A stretch of 64,000 nucleotides of DNA from Siphonodentalium dalli (taxonomy: Eukaryota; Mollusca; Scaphopoda; Gadilida; Siphonodentaliidae). The notes under the pieces were generated by a model. The model made no database searches and was not told the DNA's origin. It worked only from the letters and a program-made list of their open reading frames with translations. Position numbers and translations under genes: made by a program. Each line of letters begins with the position of its first letter. Position 1 is the first letter of the stretch. Positions 48,235-59,942 of this stretch are shown here, one piece after another. The stretch lies in assembly GCA_032622095.1 (NCBI GenBank), contig CP136066.1, forward strand, positions 230,582,961 to 230,646,960. The letters run 5' to 3'.

Positions 48235-48498
48235 CTGAAAATAAAACACGAATATTCACATGTAAATAAATGTCAACATTACATTGTTCGAACATATTTT
48301 TAGAACCCACTTAATACATAATACATTTTATACTTTGACAAATGGAATATCAAAAGGATGGGAGCACAAGTTATTCAACTTAGGGTATTGCTCCTCCCCC
48401 TTAACAATATTGACACGCATAATAATACTTATATATTTATTATGTTTGGACTCAAAGTTCTTTAGTACATAACAAGGGGTCGACATTGAGGGTGAGGT

Positions 48499-49607
48499 CT
48501 AAAGTTGTGACATATCAAGGAGGGGATGTAGGTCAAATGAAACCAACAATATTCTATTCTTGTGTTGGAATTCCACCATAATAATAGCCCCCTTTTCGTT
48601 GAAATTTCCTCCAACTGTGGTGGGTCCGAACTGAATTGACTGGAATTTGGTATGTGAATTTACTGGTCCAAGGTATGGGTTAAGTTTGGATTTGTATTCC
48701 GCCCGCCAATTTGTCATATTAGTTATGGCCCTTTGTTGAATTGCCACGGCGTATTTTGCCACACCCTTGCCATGTTGTTGCTGGAAGTCATTCATTAAAT
48801 GTTTCGTCTGTTGGGCCCTGTGCCAATGCATTCTCTTATATATGCGAGTCGACCATAGATCGCCTCGCATATATAAGAGAATGCATTGGCTTAACACATT
48901 AAACATTATAAAATTGTTAAAGAATGTAAGAACAAAATTGTAAAAAGTGTTAAAAACAGATTTGTTTAGGCCAATGCATTCTCTTATATATGCGAGGCGA
49001 CCTATGGTCGACTCGCATATATAAGAGAATGCATTGGCTTAACACATTAAACATTATAAAATTGTTAAAGAATGTAAGAAAAAAATTGTAAAAAGTGTTA
49101 AAAAAAGATTTTTTTAGGCCAATGCATTCTCTTATATATGCGAGGGGACCTATGGTCGACTCGCATATATAAGAGAATGCATTGGCTTAACACATTAAAC
49201 ATTATAAAATTGTTAAAGAATGTAAGAAAAAAATTGTAAAAAAAGATTTTTTTAGGCCAATGCATTCTCTTATATATGCGAGGCGACCTATGGTCGACTC
49301 GCATATATAAGAGAATGCATAGGCTTAACACATTAAACATTATAAAATTGTTAAAGAATGTAAGAAAAAAATTGTAAAAAGTGTTAAAAAAAGATTTTTT
49401 TAGGCCAATGCATTCTCTTATATATGCGAGGCGACCTATGGTCGACTCGCATATATAAGAGAATGCATTGGCACAGGGTATAACTGTAACTATCACAATG
49501 TGGTCAAGGAGCCGGTTCCAATGATATCCTGTTTTTAATTTATCTATCTGACTGATATATAACTGATATTGTTCACAATGGACATGGACATCATAAAACA
49601 AATTCAT
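48499..49607 (-). pseudogene. Unknown coding sequence interrupted by an A/P element array
   Basis: An open frame starts at ATG 49607 (MNLFYDVHVHCEQYQLYISQ, about 26 codons to the element). On the other side it resumes as about 100 codons (KHLMNDFQQQHGKGVAKYAV, TNWRAEYKSKLNPYLGPVNS, MVEFQHKNRILLVSFDLHPL) to a TAG at about 48499. Codon content is balanced and unlike the flanks, so it was probably coding. I do not recognise the family, and it is not certain that both pieces belong to one gene. Confidence 0.4.
48812..49529 (+). mobile_element. Family A remnant with a tandem array of five palindromes
   Basis: Palindromes at 48823-48889, 48971-49037, 49119-49185, 49257-49323 and 49404-49470, spaced 138-148 bp and separated by near-identical AT spacers. 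The first has the left-end orientation; the other four have the right-end orientation. The outer A ends are truncated on both sides (begins TGTTGGGCCCTGTGCC, ends CCAATGATATCC). Confidence 0.88.
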
Positions 49608-49782
49608 ATAAAGGGCGGTTAATCCATGACAGACTAGGCTGTTCTATGCTTTTGTTACTTATATCTTGACATTTGTAAACTGCTCTGAACATCACTAGTG
49701 AAGTTTTACTAGCGGAGTCCAAGACAGGGGTGCCTCTAATGTGGGGGGACCGGGTATCACAAATGTTTTTGGATAATCTAAT

Positions 49783-49922
49783 CTCTGTTCGCCCGCATAC
49801 ATCGGCAGTGCGATTTAGAGGATATTACTTGGTTTGTGGGGGACCGGTTTGTGGGGGACCGGGTATCTCTGTTCGCCCGCATACATCGGCAGTGCGATTT
49901 AGAGGATATTACTTGGTTTGTT
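49783..49922. repeat. 60-bp direct duplication
   Basis: ATCTCTGTTCGCCCGCATAC through TATTACTTGGTTTG occurs twice, about 80 bp apart. Related CTGATATCAGG words follow at 49940-50020. Confidence 0.85.
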
Positions 49923-51086
49923 CGATATTAGGTCCGATATCAACCTGAGATAACCTCATATCAGCCTGAGACCAAAGGTTGAAGGCTGATATCAGGTTAC
50001 CGAGGGCTGATATCAGGCCAATAACATCAAACCAACCAAGTAATATTCTATTTATTAATTAGGTCGCCTCTTAGTAACAGTGAAATATCGAAAACTCTTT
50101 CAAATGCGCGACGTCACAAAAATATATGTCTACATATTATTTAGCAGTGAGATAGAGTTACACCATATTACTGGGATTTGTGCTGTCGCAAAATGATATA
50201 ACTGTTTAAGGGCAAATTGAAGCCATATTCACCTAGTTCAATAACAAGCAGTTTGGGCAAAAGGTCAAATATAATTAAGAATGCGCATTATTCATGCCAC
50301 CCTGGTGAGGCACCCAAGTGGCCCAAACATGTTCGTTGGCAAAATTAGAGTATGCTTTGCAGACATTTCGTCGAAAAAAACGATATGATGCCGGAATATA
50401 AATGAAAATATCCATATTTAATGCATCTGTACCACAGCTAACTACATGTAAGATAAAACTATGTGTAGTTCATACAAACGTACCACAAGACCACGTTCAC
50501 ATACTCACAAAAACACGTGTAATTCGAGAACATATCGCGATGAGTGAACCGTATATAATTCCACGGGTCAGATGCACGTTTTGCCAAAAATAATCTGATA
50601 GATCAAAAACGATTTACTCAAAATTTATCTGGAATTTCTTTTTTAAACTTGGTACAACCGATTATTGTCACACTACTGCTAATTATAACCCCATTTCCTA
50701 GACAAATATGGAAAATGTAGCTTTTTATCGGTACCATGAACTTCTGTAAAATGGAACATTTTCAAAAGTGCAGTTCATATTATCCAAGATATCATATCTG
50801 AAGATCGTGAGAGGTGTGTTAATTGTTCTTCAATTATCTACAGTAGAAATACCCATATTGAATACTTGTCATGCCATGCCTGCTATTCAATAACACGTTT
50901 GGCTGAGATGAGTATTAGGCCATAATTCCATAGCCACATCCCCGGCAGACTAGATATATCTACTGTGGCCTATTTCCGAATAACACATTGTGCTTGCTGT
51001 GCCAAAATAACAATTTGTTCTAGCAGCCCTAAAGGGACAAAAAGTTAAATCATATTTTCCTCCTCTCAAATGTGACCCGCCATATC

Positions 51087-51327
51087 AAATCCAACTCAAC
51101 AGAATATATGCAACAAATGAATGAATTTGAGCCATATATTAGTGCAAAATACACTTGTGAGCTCTATGAACGATGCAAACAACATGGTAATAATAATGAA
51201 AATGAATTTATGACTCCAGCCATTTATTCATTTTCATTATAATGACCATGTTGTTTGCACATGAAAGTATTTTGCACTCACCCATGGCTCAAATTCATTC
51301 ATTTGCTGCATATAATCTGTTGAGTAT
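51087..51327. repeat. ~240-bp foldback
   Basis: CTCAACAGAATATATGCA pairs with TGCATATAATCTGTTGAG, and AACAACATGG / CCATGTTGTT inside. The sequence 50040-51080 has no recognised gene. Confidence 0.65.
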
Positions 51328-51469
51328 AAAAGGAGTTGGTATAATAAATGGTCGGATTTAGTGTATAGTCCCCCTTTAATGCTAAGTTCAAATTATATAC
51401 ATAAGAAGAAGACTTGGAATGTTGCAATGGTGATGTTTGCCTGGATTAAAGCGAAGCGTACGTCTGCCC

Positions 51470-51640
51470 ATTACTGTCGTCTGCCCATTTAATCCCATTA
51501 CTGTCGTCTGTCCATTTAATCCCATTACTGTCGTCTGCCTATTTAAACCCATTACTGTCGTCTGTCCATTTAATCCCATTATTGTCGTCTGCCCATTTAA
51601 ACCCATTTGTATCGTCTGCCCATTTAATCCCATTATTGTA
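51470..51640. repeat. 27-bp minisatellite next to micro-exon 2
   Basis: Six to seven units of CCCATTACTGTCGTCTGCC plus ATTTAAT. On the - strand it starts within ten bases of the exon 2 donor. Being 9 codons long it is open in several frames (GLNGQTTVM in one, NNGIKWADD in the exon frame). Confidence 0.9.
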
Positions 51641-51645
51641 CTCAC

Positions 51646-51672
51646 TTCCAGGAGTACCTCTGTTCATCATGG
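51646..51672 (-). CDS. Micro-exon 2 (27 bp, phase 1-1)
   Basis: The acceptor TTCTTCATTTCAG and donor CTGGAA followed by GTGAGTACA are strong. It encodes (x)MMNRGTPG. Phase 1 at both ends; found from splice signals alone. If the intron were retained, the frame would run into the 27-bp minisatellite before stopping. Confidence 0.66.
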
Positions 51673-52063
51673 CTGAAATGAAGAATGGTCGTCATGATAA
51701 GGCAAGAATTCAAAGTTCAAGAACATTTTATACCGACCATTGTTGCTGAAGAGTGTCACCAAGGGTTAAGCAAACAACTCCAAATAACGACGTCAGGAAC
51801 AAATTGGGTAAATGTCTGACAAAGAACAACTTGATGCACAGAAGTGACCAAAACAATTATTAAACATGCATTTAAATAACACTTTGACTGTTGTGGAAAT
51901 ATGTCATACTTTCTTTTTTGATTAACTCGATTGGGATTTGGATCAGACTGGCTATGTTAACCTGTATGATTGACTGATTGGTTGAATCTGACCTAGAGTT
52001 ACTACAGTACGTATAAACCCCAACCAATTATGTGATACTCTCGGGTTGGAAAATTAGATTTAA

Positions 52064-52517
52064 TTAAATGCCAACATAATTTTCGAGTCACCGGTTTTTT
52101 GTATAGTGCCTTGATACACGATTTTAATAACAATCTATGCCATAATATATGATTAAAATACTATAATTCGTCAGTATTTGAAACGACTGTCTAAGAAGAT
52201 GCCCATAGAGAAATAGAACACTGACATAATATAAAGATTTCCCCCGTTATCGCTCCCAGAATGCAACAGAATTCAAACTAAGAATGTATTTTCAATGGAA
52301 GGGGAATAACTCTATATCGTAAGATATAGAGCTATTCCCCTTCAATTGAAACAAATTAAAATTCAGAACACCAAGTCTGTATCTCAACAAAAAAAGCATG
52401 TTCACCGAATAAGTTCATAATACAATGTTTTGGAACTTCGTCTTTCAAATGATATATCACATGGCATATATTTTATATAAAAGTATCTGGGGGTTCGAAA
52501 ATTAAGTGAGCCTTTAA
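52064..52517. mobile_element. TTAA MITE, family D
   Basis: TTAA at 52064-52067 and 52514-52517, with ends AATGCCAACATAATTTTCGA and TTCGAAAATTAAGTGAGCC. The interior matches 4787-5253 (AATAACAATCTATGCCATAA). Confidence 0.75.
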
Positions 52518-52611
52518 GGTTTAGAACCATACAATGCGGATTTCTCAACAAAACATTTGTTACTGAGTTCATCTGAATCAATGTTTTCCTTTATTTGTGG
52601 AATTGTTCTGA

Positions 52612-52692
52612 CTGTTGTGTATCTATGTGTTGTGTATCTATGTGTTGTGTATATATCTGTTGTGTATCTATCTGTTGTGTATCTATGTGTGC
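52612..52692. repeat. 15-bp minisatellite
   Basis: Five units of GTTGTGTATCTATGT with small changes. Confidence 0.85.
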
Positions 52693-52728
52693 AAACAGTA
52701 AGATTTAGGCTGGTAAGTGGGCCATATA

Positions 52729-53164
52729 TGTGACCCGCCATATCAAAACCATTCGTAAGTCGGCATTTCTAATATTGAGTAAATATATAAAATATCATAA
52801 AAATACAAAAGATCAGAAAAAGTATGATATTTGTTTTTGACACATTTGTTTATAGTGTTCTACTCTATCGACATAAAGAAGCATAAAGTGAATTTGTGAC
52901 TATGTTTGTATTTTTGTAATTTGGACATTTAATGGTGTATTTTTATTCAGAATTTAAGTAATATTTTGTCTTTTAATGCGATTATCTCTGGAATCGTCTG
53001 TTCGTGTTGACACCGAAATTCAAAATATCATAACTTTGGACCGCAACAGTGTAGCCCTTTAAGTGTAAAACTCTTATCACTATCACACTCTATAGCATGC
53101 AACACATATCTCAAATAAAATATTTTTCGACTTATGACCGGTTTTGATATGACGGGTCACATAT
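52729..53164. mobile_element. Family B element without P
   Basis: Ends TATGTGACCCGCCATATC and GATATGACGGGTCACATA pair; the interior is AT-rich and lacks the palindromes present in the 27.7-kb copy. A lone B left end is at about 51072. Confidence 0.78.
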
Positions 53165-53458
53165 TTCTGAAACCTGTCACAAATATAGTGTTATTTACAA
53201 CACATAATGTATTTTTACTCTTTTGTTTGTAATTTTTGTGAAGAGTTGGATATGCGAAACACAATAACACGAATGAACCAATTCGCGACTTATCTGGTGT
53301 ACGCTCCTTAAATTGCGTTTTCACTGTGGCCCGCGCCACTAAACTGAATAACGGATATAAGTTGTTGTTGTAATGGTTTATTCTCAGACACATACATGTG
53401 TAACATGAGATATATAACATATATACAAGGTTGTGTGCACATAACTACACAGTAATAC

Positions 53459-53884
53459 AAATCAGTATTAACCCTTTACCCAACAGAAGGGCCCTGTGCC
53501 AATGCATTCTCTTATATATGCGAGTCGACCATAGGTCGCCTCGCATATATAAGAGAATGCATTGGCTTAACACATTAAAAATTATAAAATTGTTAAAGAA
53601 TGTAAGAAAAAATTGTAAAAAGTGTTAAAAAAAGATTTTTTTTAGGCCAATGCATTCTCTTATATGTGCGAGGCGACCTATGGTCGATTCGCATATATAA
53701 GATAATGCATTGGCACAGGGCATAACTGTAACTATCACAATGTGGTCAAGGAGCCGGTTCCAATGATATCTATATTTGTATGGCTCTATTGAGACAGACC
53801 GAAGATATTTTAGGCTGTTGAAGCTTTATTTGGCCGGTTTTGGCCGGTTTGTTGGGTAAAGGGTTAATTGACGGAAGTCACGAC
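53459..53884 (-). CDS. Possible extra micro-exon interrupted by a family A MITE
   Basis: Flanking pieces plus one TTAA give a 30-bp phase 1-1 stretch reading (x)RDFRQLILI after the good acceptor TATACTTGCGTTCAG. The donor ATTT followed by GTATTA is weak. The TTAA again lies in TTA-A phase. Not counted among the 20 main exons. Confidence 0.22.
53468..53867 (+). mobile_element. Family A TTAA MITE with nested P
   Basis: TTAA at 53468-53471 and 53864-53867; palindromes at about 53498-53564 and 53648-53714. Complete. Confidence 0.9.
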
Positions 53885-54222
53885 CTGAACGCAAGTATAT
53901 TAGTGCCATTGTAAACTTGCAAGGAAATGTCAATCAACATCAAGTAGAAGTAGTATCCAGGAAAAGCTAATATGCATATCAAGCATTCAACAACATATTT
54001 ATTACGAAATATTTTAATACTGGTTGTATTAGTTGTTGAAAATCGACTAACATCAAGATGGGAATTCGCGTTGTTTTAGAAAGACCAGCGCAGGCATTAT
54101 CATTTTTGTCAATAAATATATGCTGTTGAATGTTTCATACGCACATTGTTTTTATTCTCAAATCGCTCGATTTAGCCAAACACCGCGAAACTGACCACTT
54201 CCATGCGGGGTCAAGGAAAAGA

Positions 54223-54418
54223 TCACTCGATCTGTTCGACCATACTGGGCGCTTCACGCCCAACCACTATCCTATAGGACCACTCCCGAAAATAATAGAT
54301 TGATCGGTCAGTCCGCAAGGTACGATCCTTCCGGCAGTGATATATCGCCTGCATTGAGTTTGGTGTTTCCCACCAAGTGTCGGGACCTACTGAGTGTTTA
54401 CCCCGCTTCAACTAATTG
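54223..54418 (-). CDS. GC-rich orphan exon with stop (unknown)
   Basis: About 62 codons open to TGA with much higher GC than its surroundings: KRGKHSVGPDTWWETPNSMQ, then YHCRKDRTLRTDRSIYYFRE and VVGREAPSMVEQIE. An in-frame stop lies just upstream at a possible acceptor (GCAATTAG). It reads like the C-terminal exon of a gene or an old retroelement piece; I do not recognise the family. Confidence 0.35.
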
Positions 54419-55136
54419 CAATACTAGACTTATAGATGAAAACGTATAAGTATAAAGTATCAAACAATGGCTTCATTGGCTTGGCTCCGTCATTTCATAA
54501 TCATGTAGTGATGGGATGGTCCCAGTTCGAGATTGTATGCCTTCCTTTTATTGTTGTGAGCCGATATTGCAATAAACATTGAATTAATTACCCAGGGAAA
54601 ATTCAATTTAAATCACAAGATTAGATTCCTCGTATCATGGATAAGAATGTGTATAAATTTGGTGGATATCGGTTCTAAAAAACGTTTTTTTATCAATTCC
54701 CTCCGTGGACCCCTGACACGAACGGCGCCATATCATTGAGATGATTATGTATAAGTTTGGTGGAACTCGGCCACAAAAATATTTTCTAAATTTTTGCTGC
54801 CCTCCACAGTTCTGCATAACACCAACATCGTCATACTATAAAATGTTTACCCACACCATTATATTCCACGTAAAACAGTTACCCCTGTTAGACACCTTAG
54901 CATATACCTTTGGTTCCATCTAGATAGTCCCGCGTGAAGTTAAACATATCCTCGCGCAAATACGCACATAATCGACCTATATGTTCATATTGGATTATTT
55001 GATTCTGAAATAAGTAGATCATGGACTTATATCCGTTATTCCGTTTTATGGCGCAGGCCACAGTGAAAACAGATTTTACAGAGGCTACACCCGATAAGTC
55101 TTGATTTGAAAATTCAATAATTGTAGGCGACGCAAA

Positions 55137-55337
55137 CCAAAATTGTTAAAGAATGTAAGAAAAAATGGTAAAAAGTGTTATGGTCGACTCGCATTGGCAC
55201 AGGGCATAACTGTAACTATCACAATGTGGTCAAGGAGCCGGTTCCAATGATATCCATATTTGTATGGTTCTATTGAGACAGACCGAATATATTTTAGGCT
55301 GTTGAAGCTTTATTTGGCCGGTTGGGTAAAGGGTTAA
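55137..55337 (+). mobile_element. Truncated family A MITE (right part)
   Basis: Begins inside the AT spacer, has only a fragment of palindrome 2 (GGTCGACTCGCATTGGCACA), and keeps the right arm to GGGTAAAGGGTTAA. Confidence 0.85.
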
Positions 55338-55529
55338 GAAAATTAATGCTTTCTGTGTCAATTTAGGCCAACGGTCGACATATTATACATGTACTGCGGT
55401 ACATCACCGTCAATTAGGACATGTGCTACCAAATTTTAATTATTTTTTATAATTGCTATTTGTTAAAAAAAGTAAGAAAAATGAAATAAATGATAACTGA
55501 TGATTGGAGCTTCCTGCATTTTTGTGAAA

Positions 55530-55885
55530 ACCCTGTGCCAATGCATTCTCTTATATATGCGAGTCGATAATAGGTCGCCTCGCATATATAAGAGAATGCT
55601 TTGGACACAACAAATTTTATATTATTTTGCATAATTGTTAACAAATGTAAGAAACAAATACAAAAATACTCAAACATTGTTTTGAATGTAAGAAATAATG
55701 ATAACAAAATATAAAAATTCTTAAAGCATGTAAGAAAAATAATAAAAAATGTGATAAAGAATGTAAGAAAACAATCATACAAAAATGAAAAAATTGTTAA
55801 AGAAAGTAAGAAAAAATTATAAAAAATGAGGATATTAGAATTTTCTTTTTATAGATTGTAAGAAACAATTATGAAAATTATAAAA
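55530..55885. mobile_element. P element with one palindrome and long spacer
   Basis: ACCCTGTGCCAATGCATTC begins a palindrome (55537-55603); a ~280-bp tandem AT repeat of the GAATGTAAGAAA type follows with no second palindrome. The region 55886-57046 shows no recognised gene. Confidence 0.65.
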
Positions 55886-57046
55886 ATTGTTAGACTGTAA
55901 TAACAAATGTTTATCGTCACATTAATGACTAAAGAGAGCCACTATCATCGTCGCAACTCTGGTGTCGGTTTAGAACCCATATAAAGCCACACATAGACTG
56001 GAGCAGACGGCATGTGGAGGAATGACCTAGGTGGGATTTACCCACATAAACAAAACATGGTATTACCATGTCGTAGAATGGCCGATTAGTATATATCACA
56101 TGGTAGTACCACGGTGGTTGTACCATGGTTTTACAATGGTGCTTTTTATATGGGTATGTGCAGCTTTTGGGAACGGGGTATGTACATGTATGTGGTGTTA
56201 TACAAATCTGTTCGACCAACTTCCACCTTAAGGAGAAAGTGAATTTTAGTACAGATCTCTATTTCAAACAATCAGTTTGAAGGGAAAAATCATTATCCTT
56301 AATAACCAATGTATGATACAGTACTATAACACCACGTGTTTACCCTCACAATATGAGAGATATGTTCGAATTATGAAAAAAGTAGTTTAAAAAAATTTAA
56401 ATAACCATTTTTCATGTAAGTCGATAGAGTGTTTGACTGGAAATATTAAATAAACTCACTGCATTATCTAGACTATGCACCTAACTACGGTATGCGCATC
56501 GGCTACCATCGGATAGCATGACTGTCTGCGAGAAAATAAATAAAACATTTTTCATTGCATATTTTATTTTTTTTGGCAGCCATTTGCATGACTATTTTTT
56601 TTTTAAACCACTTTTTTTTTAAATACAAAAATATCTCATATTGTGAGGGTAATGAGTTGTTGTTATAGTAATATATCATACATTGATTATAAGGGATCAT
56701 GATTGTTTCCTTCAAAGTGATGTTCAGTGTTTCTCATGTTAAGAACAAAAGACCTAGTTTTGAAAACAATCAAACTTTAAACAGACATGGCTCATTCGAG
56801 CTTCCAAATTTTGTCTACGTAATTTGGGAGGAGTTATATTATAGGTAAAACAATTTACGAACTATGTTCATATGTTATGCTGACAAACTATCATCGTCAT
56901 TATAGGTCATAGCCACCTCCCAGCTGTTTTAACTGTTGGCCCAGAAGTGAGACAAACGCTCTTTATGTCTTTATATCAGGATTAGACTAACATGGAACGC
57001 CCTTGTAATGAACACAGGAAATAATTTTATTTTATTATATTTTCCG

Positions 57047-58080
57047 ACCTCTGGGTACCCACCACCCGCTCTGGGTACCCAACACCCGCTCTGTGTACCC
57101 ACCACCCGCTCTGGAAACCCACCACCCGCTCTGGGTATCCACCACCCGACCTCTGGGTATCCACCACCCGCTCTGGGTACCCACCACCCGCTCTGGGTAC
57201 CCACCACCCGCTCTGGGTACCCACCACCCGCTATGGGTACCCACCACCCGACCTCTGGGTATCCACCACCCGACCTCTGGGTATCCACCACCCGCTCTGG
57301 GTACCCACCACCCGACCTCTGGGTATCCACCACCCGCTCTGTGTACCCACCACCCGCTCTGGGTACCCACCACCCGCTATGGGTACCCACCACCCGCTAT
57401 GGGTACCCACCACCCGATATGGGTACCCACCACCCGCTCTGGGTACCCACCACCCGCTCTGGGTACCCACCACCCGCTATGGGTACCCACCACCCGATCT
57501 GGGTACCCACCACCCGACCTCTGGGTACCCACCACCCGCTCTGGGTACCCACCACCCGCTCTGGGTATCCACCACCCGACCTCTGGGTAGCCACCACCCG
57601 ACCTCTGGGTACCCACCACCCGACCTCTGGGTAGCCACCACCCGACCTCTGGGTACCCACCACCCGCTCTGGGTATCCACCACCCGCTCTGGGTATCCAC
57701 CACCCGACCTCTGGGTAGCCACCACCCGACCTCTGGGTACCCACCACCCGACCTCTGGGTAGCCACCACCCGACCTCTGGGTACCCACCACCCGCTCTGG
57801 GTATCCACCACCCGCTCTGGGTACCCACCACCCGCTATGGGTACCCACCACCCGATCTGGGTACCCACCACCCGACCTCTGGGTACCCACCACCCGCTCT
57901 GTGTACCCACCACCCGCTCTGGGTACCCACCACCCGACCTCTGGGTACCCACCACCCGCTCTGGGTACCCACCACCCGCTCTGGGTACCCACCACCCGCT
58001 CTGGGTACCCACCACCCGCTCTGTGTACCCACCACCCGCTCTGGGTACCCACCACCCGCTCTGGGTACCCACCACCCGCT
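57047..58080. repeat. 20/22-bp minisatellite, ~50 units
   Basis: Units of CTGGGTACCCACCACCCGCT (20 bp) mix with a 22-bp variant carrying CCCGACCT; further variants have GTATCC or CTATGG. The consensus 20-bp unit has no stop in any of six frames; three units make 60 bp and encode one 20-residue peptide repeat (WVPRAGGGYPERVVGTQSGW on the - strand). Open frames up to 232 codons result from this and need not be genes. A - strand acceptor-like TCCTTATTTCAG lies 15-25 bases before the array. Confidence 0.93.
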
Positions 58081-58269
58081 AATGTTTTTCTTCCGATTCT
58101 GAAATAAGGACTCACCCATTCAAAATGCTTCAAATGTTTTACTCAGTTTTCCTGACATCATCCGACTTTTATTCCATATCATGACTATATAAGCATTCCT
58201 ACTTGTTATTTACCAACAAGGATGTAAAGTTTTAGAACAATTCTCCAATTAATATGCGCTGCGGGGTGT

Positions 58270-58560
58270 GCTGATGAATTCACATTTGAAATCCAAGATG
58301 GCTGCTGGCAGCCATGTTTTTTAAAACGAATTTCGGGAAAAAATGGGAGGCCGCATCTAGAGGTCACCCCAAGATACATATGAAGTTCGGTGACGATTGG
58401 ATGAAAAATGTGACCTTTAAGTTGTGCTAAATGATTTAGCCATACAAAGATTAAAATCAAAGATGGCCGCTGGCAGCCATGTTTTTTTAACATAGTCCGG
58501 GATAAATGGTAACAATCCATCTAGAGGTCAACCCGATGATCCATATGAAGTTTGATGATG
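58270..58560. repeat. Dispersed repeat of the AAGATGGC(C/T)GCTGG family
   Basis: Two tandem units with CAAGATGGCTGCTGGCAGCC and TCATCTAGAGGTCA-like blocks, related to 28870-29290 and 41000-41165. Confidence 0.55.
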
Positions 58561-58725
58561 ATATGATGAGGGATATGCTATGTAGTGTGCACTAAATGTT
58601 GTTATTGTTTTTTTAATAGTCCATTTATATTTTAAGAGTTTCTATTTATTTGAAGAATCTATTATTATGTTATGTTGTCATTTATATCATACGGAAGCAC
58701 TGTAGCGCCACAAATAAAATAATAA

Positions 58726-59157
58726 TTACGGCGTTTAAACGCCCTACTACGGCATTTAAACGCCCTAATATTGCGTTTAAACGCCCTAATTACGGCGTTT
58801 AAACGCCCTAATACGGCGTTTAAACGCCCTAATTACGGCGTTTAAACGCCCTAATTACGGCGTTTAAACGCCCTAATTACGGCGTTTAAACGCCCTATTA
58901 CGGCGTTTAAACGCCCTAATTACGGCGTTTAAACTCCCTAATTACGGCGTTTAAACGCCCTAATACGGCGTTTAAGCGCCCTAATTACGGCGTTTAAACG
59001 CCCTAATTACGGCGTTTAAACGCCCTATTACGGCGTTTAAACGCCCTAATACGGCGTTTAAACGCCCTAATTACGGCGTTTAAACGCCCTAATACGGCGT
59101 TTAAACGCCCTAATACGGCGTTTAAACGCCCTAATTACGGCGTTTAAACGCCCTAAT
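58726..59157. repeat. 22-bp satellite array, left arm
   Basis: About 20 units of TTACGGCGTTTAAACGCCCT, each holding the 14-bp palindrome GGCGTTTAAACGCC. Spacing alternates between AATTA and ATA linkers. Confidence 0.95.
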
Positions 59158-59942
59158 GCGACATATATGGAATGACTAGTGAACCTTCGGACTACTGAAC
59201 CCTACCCGATCAATGTCTGAACAGAATGAGGTCCCCTAGCAAAGGGTGAATTTGGTGATGCTAGCCGCTATGCGGGGTAATATCTCTAAATTCACCCTCT
59301 GGGGACCTCATTCTGCAAATGTCAGGCACCTTATTTCCGGGCTTGATACCACCACTGGTATATGCGTTGGTTTGGGTGCAATGTGTCTAACCGTGAAACA
59401 TGTGGTCCCCTGCTATAAGCATATACCCTTCGCTATGCGCATGTTCGACTACATGGGGGTGTTTTGAGTGCATTCTAGTTCATTTTGTATTTTCGGAGAA
59501 TCGGGCCTTCGGAGAATCGGGCCCTCGGAGTTATGGGCTTACGGAGAATCGGGCTTTCGGAGAATCGGGCCTTCGGAATTATGGGGTTTCGGAGAATCGG
59601 GCCTTCGGAGTTATGGGCTTTCCAGGGCTGGCATTCTCAGAAATCCGGGCGGGCTCAGACCAACCCTCCTCAATCAGCCTAGGTGGGCTATAGCCCTCCT
59701 CAGTGAATGATGTCATAGCATGGACATTTTAGCCAACTACAGCGAAATCACATTTACGACAATGGAAATAGTCATTATCTGAACTAAACTGCGTTAATAC
59801 ATTTTACAAAGGGAGCCATTCCAAAATGTACCTCACCCCATAGACTTTACCTACCCGAATAAAGGCCATCGGTTATAGGGTGATAGAGTCAGAAACATTA
59901 ATCGTGAGTCACTACTCATATAATGCAGTGCTCTTGTTATTA

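Noticed and set aside
57008-58133. Long open frames (up to 232 codons) on both strands at 57-58 kb as protein genes
   Set aside because: They follow from a 20-bp repeat that lacks stops in all frames; no start context or independent coding signal was found. Kept as a repeat, with the coding possibility noted as a finding.
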